This document shows, in pieces, positions 34,236-42,830 of a stretch of 64,000 nucleotides of DNA; position 1 is the first letter of the stretch, and every line of letters starts with the position of its first letter. The position numbers and the translations under genes were made by a program. Below the pieces are notes generated by a model. It was not told the origin of the DNA. It did no database searches and worked only from the letters and a program-made list of their open reading frames with translations. Source of the DNA: Streptomyces sp. NBC_00513 (GTDB taxonomy: Bacteria > Actinomycetota > Actinomycetes > Streptomycetales > Streptomycetaceae); the NCBI RefSeq assembly GCF_041431415.1, contig NZ_CP107845.1:2604001-2668000 (forward strand), written 5' to 3'.

Positions 34236-36449
34236 TCAGGCGATGAGGTTGCCCGGGTCGTTCACGTACGGCAGGGAGGCGAGCTGCCTGCCCCGCAGGG
34301 GCGCGTTCAGGTTCCCCGTGCCCCCGTAGAGGTACTGCGCCGCCGTGCCGGAGGCGAGGAGGTCGGGGCGGCCGTCGCGGTCGCCGTCGCCGATGCCGAC
34401 GAGCGAGCCGTACTCGTTCCAGCCGGCGCCGAGCTTCGTGCGGGGCGCGAAGGTCCCGTCGCCCTTGCCGGCGTACAGCCACAGGACGCCGGCCTTGTCC
34501 CGGGCGAGGAGGTCGCCCGCCGGGGTGTCCGCGATGTCGCCGACGGCCGTGAGTTCGTTGTAGATCCCCCAGCCCTCGCCGAGCTTGGTCCTCGCGGCGA
34601 ACGGGGTGGTGGCGGAGCCGGTGCCCTTGTAGAGCCAGAGCGCCCCGGCGGTGTCGGTGGCGAGCAGGTCGGCGCGTCCGTCCCCGTTCAGGTCGCTGCC
34701 GCCGGCGATCTTGTCGTAGATCTGCCAGCCCCCGCCGACCTTGACGCGGTTGGCGAATCCGCCTCGGCCCGTGCCGGGGTAGAGCCACAGCACGCCGGTC
34801 TTGTCCCGGGCCACGAGGTCGCCGAACGCCGAGCCGTCGAGGTCCCCCGTCGCCTCGATCCGGTCGAAGGCGTCCCAGCCGGCGCCGAGCGATTGGCGCG
34901 GCTGGGCCGTCAGCTGTCCGAACTCCTTGAAGAAGGTGGTGTCGCTGCGCCACAGCCGACCGGAGCTGTCACGGGAGAGCACGTCCGTGCTGCCGTTGTC
35001 GTCGAAGTCGTGCGGCGCGGTCTTGCGGGTGACGGCGAACGTGCCGGAGGCGGAGGTGGCCGGGCCGATGCCGTTGAGCGGTCGGACCTTCAACTCCCAG
35101 GTGTACTGACCGTTGTGGGCGCTCGCGTGGTCCGGTCCGATCGTGCCGTCCCAGCGGAACGTCGCGTCCGGGGTGTTCGGGTGCCTGATCGAGAGTTCGC
35201 GGGTCAGGCCGGTCCGGACGTGGCGCAGGGTGAGGTCCGCCTCGACGGTGCTCCGGGACAGTCCCCAACCGAGGTGGATCTCCCCGCCGTTCTGGTCGAG
35301 GTCGACGGTGGCGGGGACCCTGTTCTCGGTGATGACGACCTTGGTGGGCTCGCCGGTGCTCGCCACCAGGGTGACGGTCGGTGTTCCGTCCGCACCGGGC
35401 ACGATCTTGTAGAGGCCCTCGCCCCGGTCGACGGTGCCGCCGCGGACGTACAGGCCGTCGGGGGCGGCCGCGGAGGAGGTGAGGTGGTCGAGCAGCTTCA
35501 CCTTCGTGCCGGTGGCCGGGTCGTACGCGGTGAGGGCGTACAGCGGGTTCGTGTCGCCGTTGGAGAGGCCGCCCGCCTCGCCGTACACCAGCCGGCTGCC
35601 GACCAGGCCGATCCGGAGGTCGCTGGACCAGGCGTCCTCGACGGGGATCTCGCGGACGGTGCCGGTGGCCCGCTCCTTGAGGAACACCGCCGGCTTGTCG
35701 GTGGAGTCGCCCTCGGTCCAGGCGAGGTGTGTCCGCGAGACGGCGACGTCGCCGCCGGCGGAGCCCGGCGTCCGGTCCTGGATCTCGTCGACGACGCCCG
35801 TGGCGAGGTCGAGCAGGCCCCACTTCGCGGCCGTGCCGACGGTGAAGGTGACCAGGGCGTCCTCCGGGGTGCCCGGGGTGACCGCGATGGCGCTCGCGCC
35901 GGCCGGGAGGCCGGTCACGGTCACGGTGCCGTTGCCCTCGGTGGGGTGCGTGTGCTTGCGCAGCACGGTGCCGTCCGAGGACGTCGTGAAGACGGCGTCG
36001 GCCGCCGAACCGGCGTACGTGGCGCCGTTGCCGGCCGATCCGACGGGTACGTCGAGCACGGACATCGTGCTCAGGTTCCGGAGCGTGACCTGGTAGTGCA
36101 TGGGAAAGACCAGGTAGTCCGCGGTCTTCGAGGACCGCAGGACGGTGGTGGAGCCGTAGCCCTGCGAGGCACCGTTCGAGTAGCGGGTCCAGCGCTTGTC
36201 GAAGGTCCCTTCCTCCCGTGTCAGGAAGCCGGTCAGGCCGGCGTCGAGCAGCTTGGAGTTCTTCGGAAAGCCGATGACGTCGGCGGCGGTCTTCGCCGCG
36301 GGCGCCTTCGTCGTCTTCGCCGCGCCCACCGGGGTGGTGGCGGCGTGCGCCGGGGCGGACAGCGCGCCCGCGCCGAGCGTGACGGCGAGAACGGTGGTGG
36401 TGGCGGCGAGGATCCGCCGCCGGGTCGAGCGGGCGTGAGCCACGTTCAC
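34236..36449 (-). CDS. Large secreted FG-GAP/VCBS-repeat protein
   Basis: 737 residues. Arg-rich signal peptide (ending AHAA near residue 37), a central beta-rich region (about 60-450) with WD-like strands, then an Ig-like segment, and five C-terminal FG-GAP/VCBS repeats with Ca-binding DxDxDG-type loops (DFDDNGSTD, DLDGSAFGD, DLNGDGRAD, DIADTPAGD, DGDRDGRPD), each followed by LWLY-type strands. No catalytic domain is identified. The GTG at 36449 follows GAGGGAG; the next GTG (36443) is possible. Extracellular, possibly adhesive or a component of a larger assembly. Confidence 0.75.
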   Translation of the reverse strand: MNVAHARSTRRRILAATTTVLAVTLGAGALSAPAHAATTPVGAAKTTKAPAAKTAADVIGFPKNSKLLDAGLTGFLTREEGTFDKRWTRYSNGASQGYGSTTVLRSSKTADYLVFPMHYQVTLRNLSTMSVLDVPVGSAGNGATYAGSAADAVFTTSSDGTVLRKHTHPTEGNGTVTVTGLPAGASAIAVTPGTPEDALVTFTVGTAAKWGLLDLATGVVDEIQDRTPGSAGGDVAVSRTHLAWTEGDSTDKPAVFLKERATGTVREIPVEDAWSSDLRIGLVGSRLVYGEAGGLSNGDTNPLYALTAYDPATGTKVKLLDHLTSSAAAPDGLYVRGGTVDRGEGLYKIVPGADGTPTVTLVASTGEPTKVVITENRVPATVDLDQNGGEIHLGWGLSRSTVEADLTLRHVRTGLTRELSIRHPNTPDATFRWDGTIGPDHASAHNGQYTWELKVRPLNGIGPATSASGTFAVTRKTAPHDFDDNGSTDVLSRDSSGRLWRSDTTFFKEFGQLTAQPRQSLGAGWDAFDRIEATGDLDGSAFGDLVARDKTGVLWLYPGTGRGGFANRVKVGGGWQIYDKIAGGSDLNGDGRADLLATDTAGALWLYKGTGSATTPFAARTKLGEGWGIYNELTAVGDIADTPAGDLLARDKAGVLWLYAGKGDGTFAPRTKLGAGWNEYGSLVGIGDGDRDGRPDLLASGTAAQYLYGGTGNLNAPLRGRQLASLPYVNDPGNLIA

Positions 36450-36563
36450 TTCTCCCTCAAAGGCACCAGGCGCACTGTGCGCCACACCCGTCTGACTCCT
36501 GAGAGGGCGAAAAGTTGTACGAGTACCCGGATCCCGTCCGCCCGAACACCACCCTGACCGGCG

Positions 36564-37769
36564 CTACTTCGACGGCGGGGTGTCGCGGCGCAGCAGGGTC
36601 ACCACCGCCGCGCCGCCCAGCCCGATGTTGTGGGCGAGGCCGACGCGGGCTCCGGCGACCTGCCGGGGTCCCGCCTCGCCGCGCAGTTGCCACACCAGTT
36701 CCGCGGCCTGCGCGAGGCCCGTCGCCCCGAGCGGGTGCCCCTTGGAGATCAGGCCGCCGGAGGGGTTGACCACCCACCGGCCGCCGTGGGTGGTGGCCCC
36801 GCTCTCCACGAGTTTGCCCGAGGCGCCTTCCGCGCACATGCCGAGCGCCTCGTAGGTCAGCAGTTCGTTGATCGAGAAGCAGTCGTGCAGTTCGATGACG
36901 TCCACGTCCTCGATGCCGAGACCCGACGTCTCGAAGGCGGCCCGGCCGGCCGCCGCCGACATCGGCTTGCCGACGACGTCGATGCAGGATCCCAACGCGA
37001 AGGATTCGACGGTGTCCGTCGTCATCGACTGGCCGACGATCTCGACCGCCTTGTCGTGGAGGCCGTGGGCGACGACGAACCGTTCCGACACCACCAGGGC
37101 CGCCGCGGCCCCGTCGGAGGTCGGCGAGCACTGGAGTTTCGTCAGCGGTTCGTGGATGGTCTTGGCCGCGAGGATCTCCTCGATCGTGTAGACGTCCTGG
37201 AACTGGGCGTGGGGGTTGTTCGCCGAGTGCCGGTGGTTCTTCTCGCCGACCGCCGCGAGTTGCGCGGCCGTGGTGCCGTACCGCTCCGCGTGCTCGCGGG
37301 CCGCGTTCCCGAAGATCTGCGCGGTGGGCGGGGACATCTCGAAGCCGTGTCCGCCGGCCATGATCCCGTAGTGCCGGGCGACGGGTGAGGTCGTGAAGTC
37401 GCCGCCGTCGGCTCCGCCGCCGAGCGCGCCCCGCTTCATCTTCTCGAAGCCGAGCGCGAGCACGCAGTCGTTGATGCCGCCCTCGACGAACTGCCGGGCC
37501 ATCATGAGCGCGGTGGCGCCGGTCGCGCAGTTGTTGTTGACGTTGTAGACGGGGACCCCGCTCAGCCCCAGTTCGTACGCGGCGCGCTGGCCTGCGGTGG
37601 AGGCCTGGAAGCAGTAGCCCACCGGCACCTGTTCCACCAGGTCGTATCCGATGCCGGCGTCGGCCAGTGCCGCGGTTCCGGCCTCGCGCACCATGTCCCA
37701 GTACTGCCAGTCCCTCGACTCCGGCTTCTCGAACTTCGTCATGCCGACGCCCACGATGTACGACTTCAT
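36564..37769 (-). CDS. SCPx-type thiolase / lipid-transfer protein
   Basis: 401 residues. The acyl-forming Cys is in [11 protein letters not shown] near residue 90, and the histidine in GHPLGATG near residue 345. The final motif is [10 protein letters not shown] in place of the CxG motif of classical thiolases, typical of SCPx/Ltp proteins that cleave branched or sterol-derived 3-ketoacyl-CoA. It follows the acyl-CoA dehydrogenase gene by 19 bases, forming a two-gene operon under the KstR-like box at 40004. Confidence 0.87.
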   Translation of the reverse strand: MKSYIVGVGMTKFEKPESRDWQYWDMVREAGTAALADAGIGYDLVEQVPVGYCFQASTAGQRAAYELGLSGVPVYNVNNNCATGATALMMARQFVEGGINDCVLALGFEKMKRGALGGGADGGDFTTSPVARHYGIMAGGHGFEMSPPTAQIFGNAAREHAERYGTTAAQLAAVGEKNHRHSANNPHAQFQDVYTIEEILAAKTIHEPLTKLQCSPTSDGAAAALVVSERFVVAHGLHDKAVEIVGQSMTTDTVESFALGSCIDVVGKPMSAAAGRAAFETSGLGIEDVDVIELHDCFSINELLTYEALGMCAEGASGKLVESGATTHGGRWVVNPSGGLISKGHPLGATGLAQAAELVWQLRGEAGPRQVAGARVGLAHNIGLGGAAVVTLLRRDTPPSK

Positions 37770-37788
37770 GTGCCCTACCGCCCTTCGG

Positions 37789-39936
37789 TCAGTCCCTGGG
37801 AAGGCCGAGAATCCGCTCGGCGACGACGTTGAGCTGGACCTGTGTGGTGCCTCCGGCGATGGTCAGGCAGCGGGACATGAGCATCCCGTGCACCGCCCGC
37901 TCCCCGGCCCCCTCGCGCACCGCGCCGGCCGGGCCCAGGAGCTCCAGGGCGAGTTCGGCGGTCTTCTGCTGGTGGGGGGTCTGTACGAGTTTGCGTACGG
38001 ACGCGCCCGCGCCGGGTTCCGCTCCCGACACCTGTCGGAGGGTGGTCCGCAGGCCGATGCAGGCGAGCGCGTGGGCCTCGGCGGCGAGGGCGCCGATCCG
38101 GGCGCGGTACGAGCCGTCGAGTGCGGCGGAGTGTGTGATCAGCACCTCCAGGCCGGTGTCGAAGGTCATCTGGTCGGCCATGTGGACGCGTTCGTTGCCG
38201 AGGGTGTCGCGGGCCACCTTCCAGCCTCCGTCGACCGCGCCGACCAGCGCGTCGGCGGGCAGCAGCACGTCGTCGAGGAAGACCTCGTTGAAGAGGGCCT
38301 CGCCGGTGATCTCCTTGAGCGGCCGGACGTCGATGCCGGGGGTGGTCATGTCGATGACGAAGTAGCCGAGGCCCTTGTGCTTGGGCGCGGTCGGATCGGT
38401 GCGGGCGAGCAGGATCCCGAAGTCGGCGGTGTGCGCGGAACTCGTCCACACCTTCTGTCCGTTGACCCTCCACGAGCCGTCGGCGGTCCGTTCGGCCCTG
38501 GTGCGCAGCGAGGCCAGGTCGGAGCCGGCGCCCGGTTCGGAGAAGAGCTGGCACCAGGTGAGGTCCCCGCGCAGGGTCGCCGGCACGTAGGCGTCCTGCT
38601 GCGCGGGCGTTCCGTGGGCGAGCAGCGAGGGCACGACCCAGGTGGCGATGCCGAGGTCGGCGACCTTGACGCCGGCCGTCGCCATCTCCTGCTGGACGAC
38701 GAGCTGTTCGACGGGGCCGGCGCCGAGTCCGTACGGCGGCGGGAGGTGGGGGGCCGCGTATCCGGTGGGCGCCAGGATCCGGCGGGCGGCGGCCGGGTCG
38801 AGCCCGTGCGCGTCCTCGATGGCGGCGCGGGCCTTCGCGCGGTGGTCCTCGGCCCGCGCGGGGAGTTCGAGGCGCAGTTCGCGGCGTGCCCCGCCGGCCG
38901 CGAGGCGTACGGCCCGTAACCGGTGGCCGTCGCCGGCGCCGAGCAGTTGCCGGGCGACGACGGCCCGGCGCAGGTGGATGTGCGCGTCGTGTTCCCAGGT
39001 GAAGCCGATGCCGCCGAGGACCTGGATGCAGTCCTTGGCGCAGGAGTAGGCGGCGTCGAGGGCGGTGGCGGCGGCCAGCGCGGCCACCAGGGAGCGCACC
39101 TCGGCCGGTTCGTCCGTCGCCCGGGCGGCGTCCCAGACCAGGGCGCGGGCCTGTTCGAGGCGTACCAGCATGTCGGCGCACAGGTGCTTGACGCCCTGGA
39201 ACCGGCCGATGGGCCGGCCGAACTGCTCGCGCGTCTTCGCGTACTCGGCGGCGGTGTGGACCGCCCAGGCGGCGGTGCCGCAGGCGTCGGCGGCGAACAG
39301 GACGCAGGCCAGGTCCCGGACCAGGGCGGCGTCGAGGGCGAGGAGGCGGCCGGGCGGCACGGTGATCGCGCGTGCGCGCACCTCGGCCGTGGGCCGGGTC
39401 GGGTCGGCGCTCTCGTGGGTGCGGATGTCCAGGCCGGCGGTGTCCACGGCGAACCAGCAGGTGCCGTGGGCCGCCTCGGCGGCGAGCAGGACGAGGTCGG
39501 CCTCCCCGGCGCCGAGCACGGGCGGCGCGAGGCCGTCGAGGAGGTGGCCGCCGCCCTCGACGGCGACGGCGGTCAGGCTGCCGGGGCCCAGCGCGACGGC
39601 CCCGACGCGGGTGCCGTCGGCGAGGGCGGCGGCCAGGTCGTCCGCCCCGGCCCGGTCCAGCAGGGCGGAGGCGAGGGCGCCGGCGAGGTAGGGGCCGGGC
39701 AGGGCGGCCCGGGCGGCCTCCTCCACGGCGACGGCGAGGTCGAGCAGGTTGCCGCCCTCCAGGTGGGGTGCGAGCAGTCCGGCGGCGGCGAGCGCGTCCC
39801 AGTACGCGGGCCGCACCCCGGTCCTGGGCGGGCCGTCGAGCAGTTTGCGCACCTCCTCGGGGGGCACGGTGCGCGCCGCCCAGCCGCGCACGGCCTCGGC
39901 CAACTCCTGGTGTTCTCGCGTGATTCCGATGCCCAT
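37789..39936 (-). CDS. Two-domain acyl-CoA dehydrogenase (FadE34-like)
   Basis: 715 residues, twice the usual acyl-CoA dehydrogenase. The N-terminal half (about 1-340) has the fold with helix [19 protein letters not shown]; the C-terminal half (about 350-715) holds the FAD/substrate segment [14 protein letters not shown] and [11 protein letters not shown] and ends RILGLPRD. This architecture matches FadE34 (Rv3573c), which acts on the steroid C24 acyl-CoA. FAD-linked first step of beta-oxidation. ATG 39936 gives a start [13 protein letters not shown] typical of the family; the upstream frame is non-homologous. The KstR-like box lies 68 bases before it. Confidence 0.87.
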   Translation of the reverse strand: MGIGITREHQELAEAVRGWAARTVPPEEVRKLLDGPPRTGVRPAYWDALAAAGLLAPHLEGGNLLDLAVAVEEAARAALPGPYLAGALASALLDRAGADDLAAALADGTRVGAVALGPGSLTAVAVEGGGHLLDGLAPPVLGAGEADLVLLAAEAAHGTCWFAVDTAGLDIRTHESADPTRPTAEVRARAITVPPGRLLALDAALVRDLACVLFAADACGTAAWAVHTAAEYAKTREQFGRPIGRFQGVKHLCADMLVRLEQARALVWDAARATDEPAEVRSLVAALAAATALDAAYSCAKDCIQVLGGIGFTWEHDAHIHLRRAVVARQLLGAGDGHRLRAVRLAAGGARRELRLELPARAEDHRAKARAAIEDAHGLDPAAARRILAPTGYAAPHLPPPYGLGAGPVEQLVVQQEMATAGVKVADLGIATWVVPSLLAHGTPAQQDAYVPATLRGDLTWCQLFSEPGAGSDLASLRTRAERTADGSWRVNGQKVWTSSAHTADFGILLARTDPTAPKHKGLGYFVIDMTTPGIDVRPLKEITGEALFNEVFLDDVLLPADALVGAVDGGWKVARDTLGNERVHMADQMTFDTGLEVLITHSAALDGSYRARIGALAAEAHALACIGLRTTLRQVSGAEPGAGASVRKLVQTPHQQKTAELALELLGPAGAVREGAGERAVHGMLMSRCLTIAGGTTQVQLNVVAERILGLPRD

Positions 39937-40003
39937 ACGGTTCCCTGCCGCCTCTCCGACGCTTCCGGCCGGCGCCGGTCGTCCCCCTGAACGCGGGCCA
40001 GAG

Positions 40004-40017
40004 TAGAACACGTTCCA
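40004..40017. promoter_or_regulatory. KstR-type operator (acyl-CoA dehydrogenase operon)
   Basis: TAGAACACGTTCCA fits TNNAACNNGTTNNA at all fixed positions. It lies between the minus-strand acyl-CoA dehydrogenase gene and the plus-strand SDR gene at 40223, so it may govern either or both. Confidence 0.75.
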
Positions 40018-40018
40018 T

Positions 40019-40035
40019 TCTGACGGAAGGTCAGA
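40019..40035. promoter_or_regulatory. TCTGAC-N5-GTCAGA inverted repeat
   Basis: TCTGAC-GGAAG-GTCAGA, 6-bp arms, directly abuts the KstR-like box (one base apart). The same core occurs at 33676-33690 and 47565-47581. Confidence 0.5.
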
Positions 40036-40222
40036 TGCCGGAGTGGCCGGTGGATCAGGACGAACCTCACAGGGGGCCCGCCCCGGCTTGTCGGTGGGAT
40101 GTCGGGCATCCGGCGGGTTCGTCGGTGGTGCACACGCGAGGTGTCGGTGGCCGGCGCGACGGTGGAGGTCGGGTTGCCCGAGGGGCAGCCGCAGCCGTCC
40201 TCCACCAAGGGAGCCCGTCACC

Positions 40223-41173
40223 GTGTCGTCCGCATCCTCCACCCCGCCCTGGAACGTCCGACGGCTGCCCGGCGCCGCCGGCCGCGTCGTCCTGGTGACC
40301 GGCGGCAACGCCGGCATCGGGTACTTCGTCGCGGAGCAGTTGTCTGCGACCGGAGCCGACGTCCTGCTCGGCAGCCGCAATCCCACCCGGGCCGAGGCCG
40401 CGACGGCCTCGATCCGCGCCCGGGTCCCCGGTGCGCGGGTGCGGGCCGTACGACTGGACCTCGCCGACCTCGCGTCGCTCGAAGCGGCGGTGGGATCCCT
40501 GGGAGTGGAACGCCTCGACGCGGTGGTCCACAACGCCGGGGTCGCCCTGGACGACCCGCCGCGCGAGGAGACCGGCGACGGTCACGAGCTGATGTTCGGC
40601 ACGAACCACCTCGGGCACTTCGCCCTGACCAAGTGGCTCATGCCGCTGCTGTCGGCCGCCCCTGCGGCCCGCGTCGTCAGCACGGGCAGTTTCGCGGCGA
40701 AGTCCGAGCGGCTCGACCTGGACGACCTCCAGTCCCGGAGGGACCACCGGCCCAAGCGGACCTACGGGCGCTCCAAGCTGGCACAGATGCACTTCGGCCT
40801 CGAACTCGACCGCCGCCTGCGCGCCGCCGGCAGCACGGTGGCGAGCGTGGTCGTCCATCCCGGGGGCGCGCTGGACTCCCTCACCCCGTCACGGCCGCCG
40901 ATCCACGTGCGCACCACGGCCGCACGGCTGGGCGCGGCGCCCGCGGCCCTCCTCCTCCAGGGCAAGCACGCCGGCGCGTGGCCGGCGGTCCGGGCGGTGC
41001 TCGACCCGGCCGTACGCGGAGGGCAGCTCTGGGGGCCGCGCCACTTCGGCCTGCGCGGCGAGCCCCGACGCGAACCGCTGTGGGACCACCTCGCCGACAC
41101 CACCGTCGCGGCACGGTTGTGGGACGCGAGCCGCGACCTCACGGGCGTCGACCCCGGCGCCCTCCCCGGATAG
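40223..41173 (+). CDS. Short-chain dehydrogenase/reductase
   Basis: 316 residues, retinol-dehydrogenase-like. TGGNAGIGY near residue 26, HNAGVAL near 97, and the YGRSK catalytic Tyr/Lys near 180. The long C-terminal extension (about 220-316) is usual for this subgroup. The GTG at 40223 has GGGAG 9 bases upstream; the longer in-frame ATG at 40043 would add a non-homologous stretch. It reads away from the FadE34-like gene from the same control region, so cholesterol/steroid-related chemistry is possible but unproved. Confidence 0.83.
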   Translation: MSSASSTPPWNVRRLPGAAGRVVLVTGGNAGIGYFVAEQLSATGADVLLGSRNPTRAEAATASIRARVPGARVRAVRLDLADLASLEAAVGSLGVERLDAVVHNAGVALDDPPREETGDGHELMFGTNHLGHFALTKWLMPLLSAAPAARVVSTGSFAAKSERLDLDDLQSRRDHRPKRTYGRSKLAQMHFGLELDRRLRAAGSTVASVVVHPGGALDSLTPSRPPIHVRTTAARLGAAPAALLLQGKHAGAWPAVRAVLDPAVRGGQLWGPRHFGLRGEPRREPLWDHLADTTVAARLWDASRDLTGVDPGALPG

Positions 41174-41187
41174 CCGAGGACCGCTAA

Positions 41188-41445
41188 TCAGACGCTGCGC
41201 ACGAACTCCGCGAAGGCCTCGGGGGCGACGGTGAAGACGGGGCCGTCCGGGTCCTTGGAGTCCCGGACGGCGACCAGGTGGGGACGGGCGGCGATCTCGA
41301 CGCACTCGCCGCCGGTGTCTGCGCTGTAGCTGGACTTGCGCCAATCGCCGCCCAGCGGGGTGCATTCGACGCAGTCGCCGCCGGTGTCTCCGCTGTACGA
41401 GGACTTACGCCACCGCGCGCCCGTCAGGTCCTGGATGGTGTCCAT
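41188..41445 (-). CDS. DUF397 protein with duplicated core
   Basis: 85 residues. The DUF397 motif WRKSSYSGDTGGDCVE (about 12-27) is immediately repeated as WRKSSYSADTGGECVE (about 35-50), followed by the usual VAVRDSKDPDGPVF. Normally one copy is present, so this is an internal tandem duplication. It overlaps the end of the upstream XRE gene by 41 bases. In Streptomyces such small proteins partner WhiJ-like regulators in development and antibiotic control. Confidence 0.85.
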   Translation of the reverse strand: MDTIQDLTGARWRKSSYSGDTGGDCVECTPLGGDWRKSSYSADTGGECVEIAARPHLVAVRDSKDPDGPVFTVAPEAFAEFVRSV

Positions 41446-42253
41446 ACCGCTCCTCCATTACACGGGCGATCCGTACCGCCGAGTCCTCCACGGAGAGGGC
41501 GGCGGCCTGGAGGTGATCGTAACGGAGCGAACCTTCCCTGAGGGCCTGCGGATTGGCCGTCATGTGGCCCTGGATGAAGTCCTCGGTGTAGACGAGGTCC
41601 GGGTCATCCTCGAACCGCAGCAGGTTGAACGAACCCAGAACCCCCGCATGGGCGCCCACCTCGAACGGCAGGATCTGCACCCGCACCCACTCGCGCCCCC
41701 GCAGCCCCAACAGGTGCGTCAGTTGGTTGCGCATGACCTCCCGGCCACCGATCTCCTGGTACAACGCGGCCTCGCTCAGTACGACCCACATCAATGGCGG
41801 GTTCTCGCGGTCGAGTATCCGCTGCCGCTCCATACGGGCGGCCACCTTCGCGTCGAGATCCCCCTCCGTACGCACCCCCAGTACCGCCCGCGCGTACTCG
41901 GGGGTCTGCAACAGCCCGTAGACCAACTGCGCCTGGAAGGTGGAGATGTACGCCGCCTTCGCCTCCATCTCCGCGTACGGCTGGAACCACGTCGGGAGCT
42001 GGCTCCGCAGCACCAGCCCCACCAGTCGCGAGAACAACCCGCCCGTGTCGAGCGCGGCGTCCAGCCGTTCCGAGAAACCCCTCGTCGGAACCTTCCGCGC
42101 CGTCTCGATCTGCCCGACCAGCGAGCCCGCGCAGTAGAGGATGCCCCCCAGCTGTCCCTGCTTGAGTCCTGCCTCCTCCCGCAGGCGGCGCAGTTCGGAA
42201 CCGTAGTAGTCCAGGGCCGAGGCGCTGGGATCGAGATCACGGATGTTGACCAT
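41405..42253 (-). CDS. WhiJ-like XRE regulator with DUF5753
   Basis: 282 residues. N-terminal HTH (about 16-75; YYGSELRRLREEAGLKQGQL) then a DUF5753 domain (about 95-270) with MEAKAAYISTFQAQLVYGLL and PPLMWVVLSEAALY. It is overlapped by the DUF397 gene downstream and divergent from an ATP-binding anti-sigma-type gene across 84 bases: the classical three-gene module. Targets unknown. Confidence 0.88.
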   Translation of the reverse strand: MVNIRDLDPSASALDYYGSELRRLREEAGLKQGQLGGILYCAGSLVGQIETARKVPTRGFSERLDAALDTGGLFSRLVGLVLRSQLPTWFQPYAEMEAKAAYISTFQAQLVYGLLQTPEYARAVLGVRTEGDLDAKVAARMERQRILDRENPPLMWVVLSEAALYQEIGGREVMRNQLTHLLGLRGREWVRVQILPFEVGAHAGVLGSFNLLRFEDDPDLVYTEDFIQGHMTANPQALREGSLRYDHLQAAALSVEDSAVRIARVMEERYGHHPGPDGRAVA

Positions 42254-42337
42254 GGAGCGGTCACCTCCAAGTACACGCCGTGCGGCGTTCGGTTCGGTCC
42301 GTAGCCGAGCGTAACCAGATCACTCCACGCTGGTCTC

Positions 42338-42751
42338 ATGAATCACACAACTGAGTACTCAACCAACACAGTTGACGAGAGCTATCGCATGGGGTTCACC
42401 GTGGGTGAGCACTCCGCCCGTCACCTGCGGCGCATCCTGCGCATGTACCTCGCCAGTTGGGGTCTGGCCTCGCTGACCCATGCCGCCGAGCTGGCACTCA
42501 CCGAGCTGATCGCCAACGTCGTGCGTCACGTCCCCGGCCGGGGATGCTCCGTGCTCATCCTGTGCCGACCCGGCGGTCTGCGGGTCGAGGTGTCGGACGA
42601 CTGCCCCGCGCTCCCCCGGGTGGCGGGGCCACCCGGCTCCGAACTCGCCGAGGGCGGGCGGGGGCTGCTGCTGATCGACGCCGTCACCGATCGGTGGGGC
42701 GCCGAACCGAATGCCACCGGCAAGACGGTGTGGTTCGAGTGCGACGGGTGA
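42338..42751 (+). CDS. Anti-sigma-type ATP-binding protein (HATPase_c)
   Basis: 137 residues of the RsbW/SpoIIAB-like family. N-box AELALTELIANVVRHV near residue 50, G1 VEVSDDCP near 87, G2 GGRGLLLIDAVTDRWG near 108. Such kinases regulate sigma factors or antisigma partners. It is divergent to the WhiJ/DUF397 pair, with which it is commonly found. No cognate sigma gene lies within the window. Confidence 0.87.
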   Translation: MNHTTEYSTNTVDESYRMGFTVGEHSARHLRRILRMYLASWGLASLTHAAELALTELIANVVRHVPGRGCSVLILCRPGGLRVEVSDDCPALPRVAGPPGSELAEGGRGLLLIDAVTDRWGAEPNATGKTVWFECDG

Positions 42752-42830
42752 GGCGCTGACCCTCCCCGGCCCCCACCCGGAACCCGCCCGCACTCGGCGA
42801 TAATGCTCCTGCCGAGCGGGGCGGAGCAGG

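Noticed and set aside
38923-39990. Plus-strand open frame across the acyl-CoA dehydrogenase
   Set aside because: The opposite strand has complete ACAD motifs; this frame shows only repeats of Gly/Ala/Arg.
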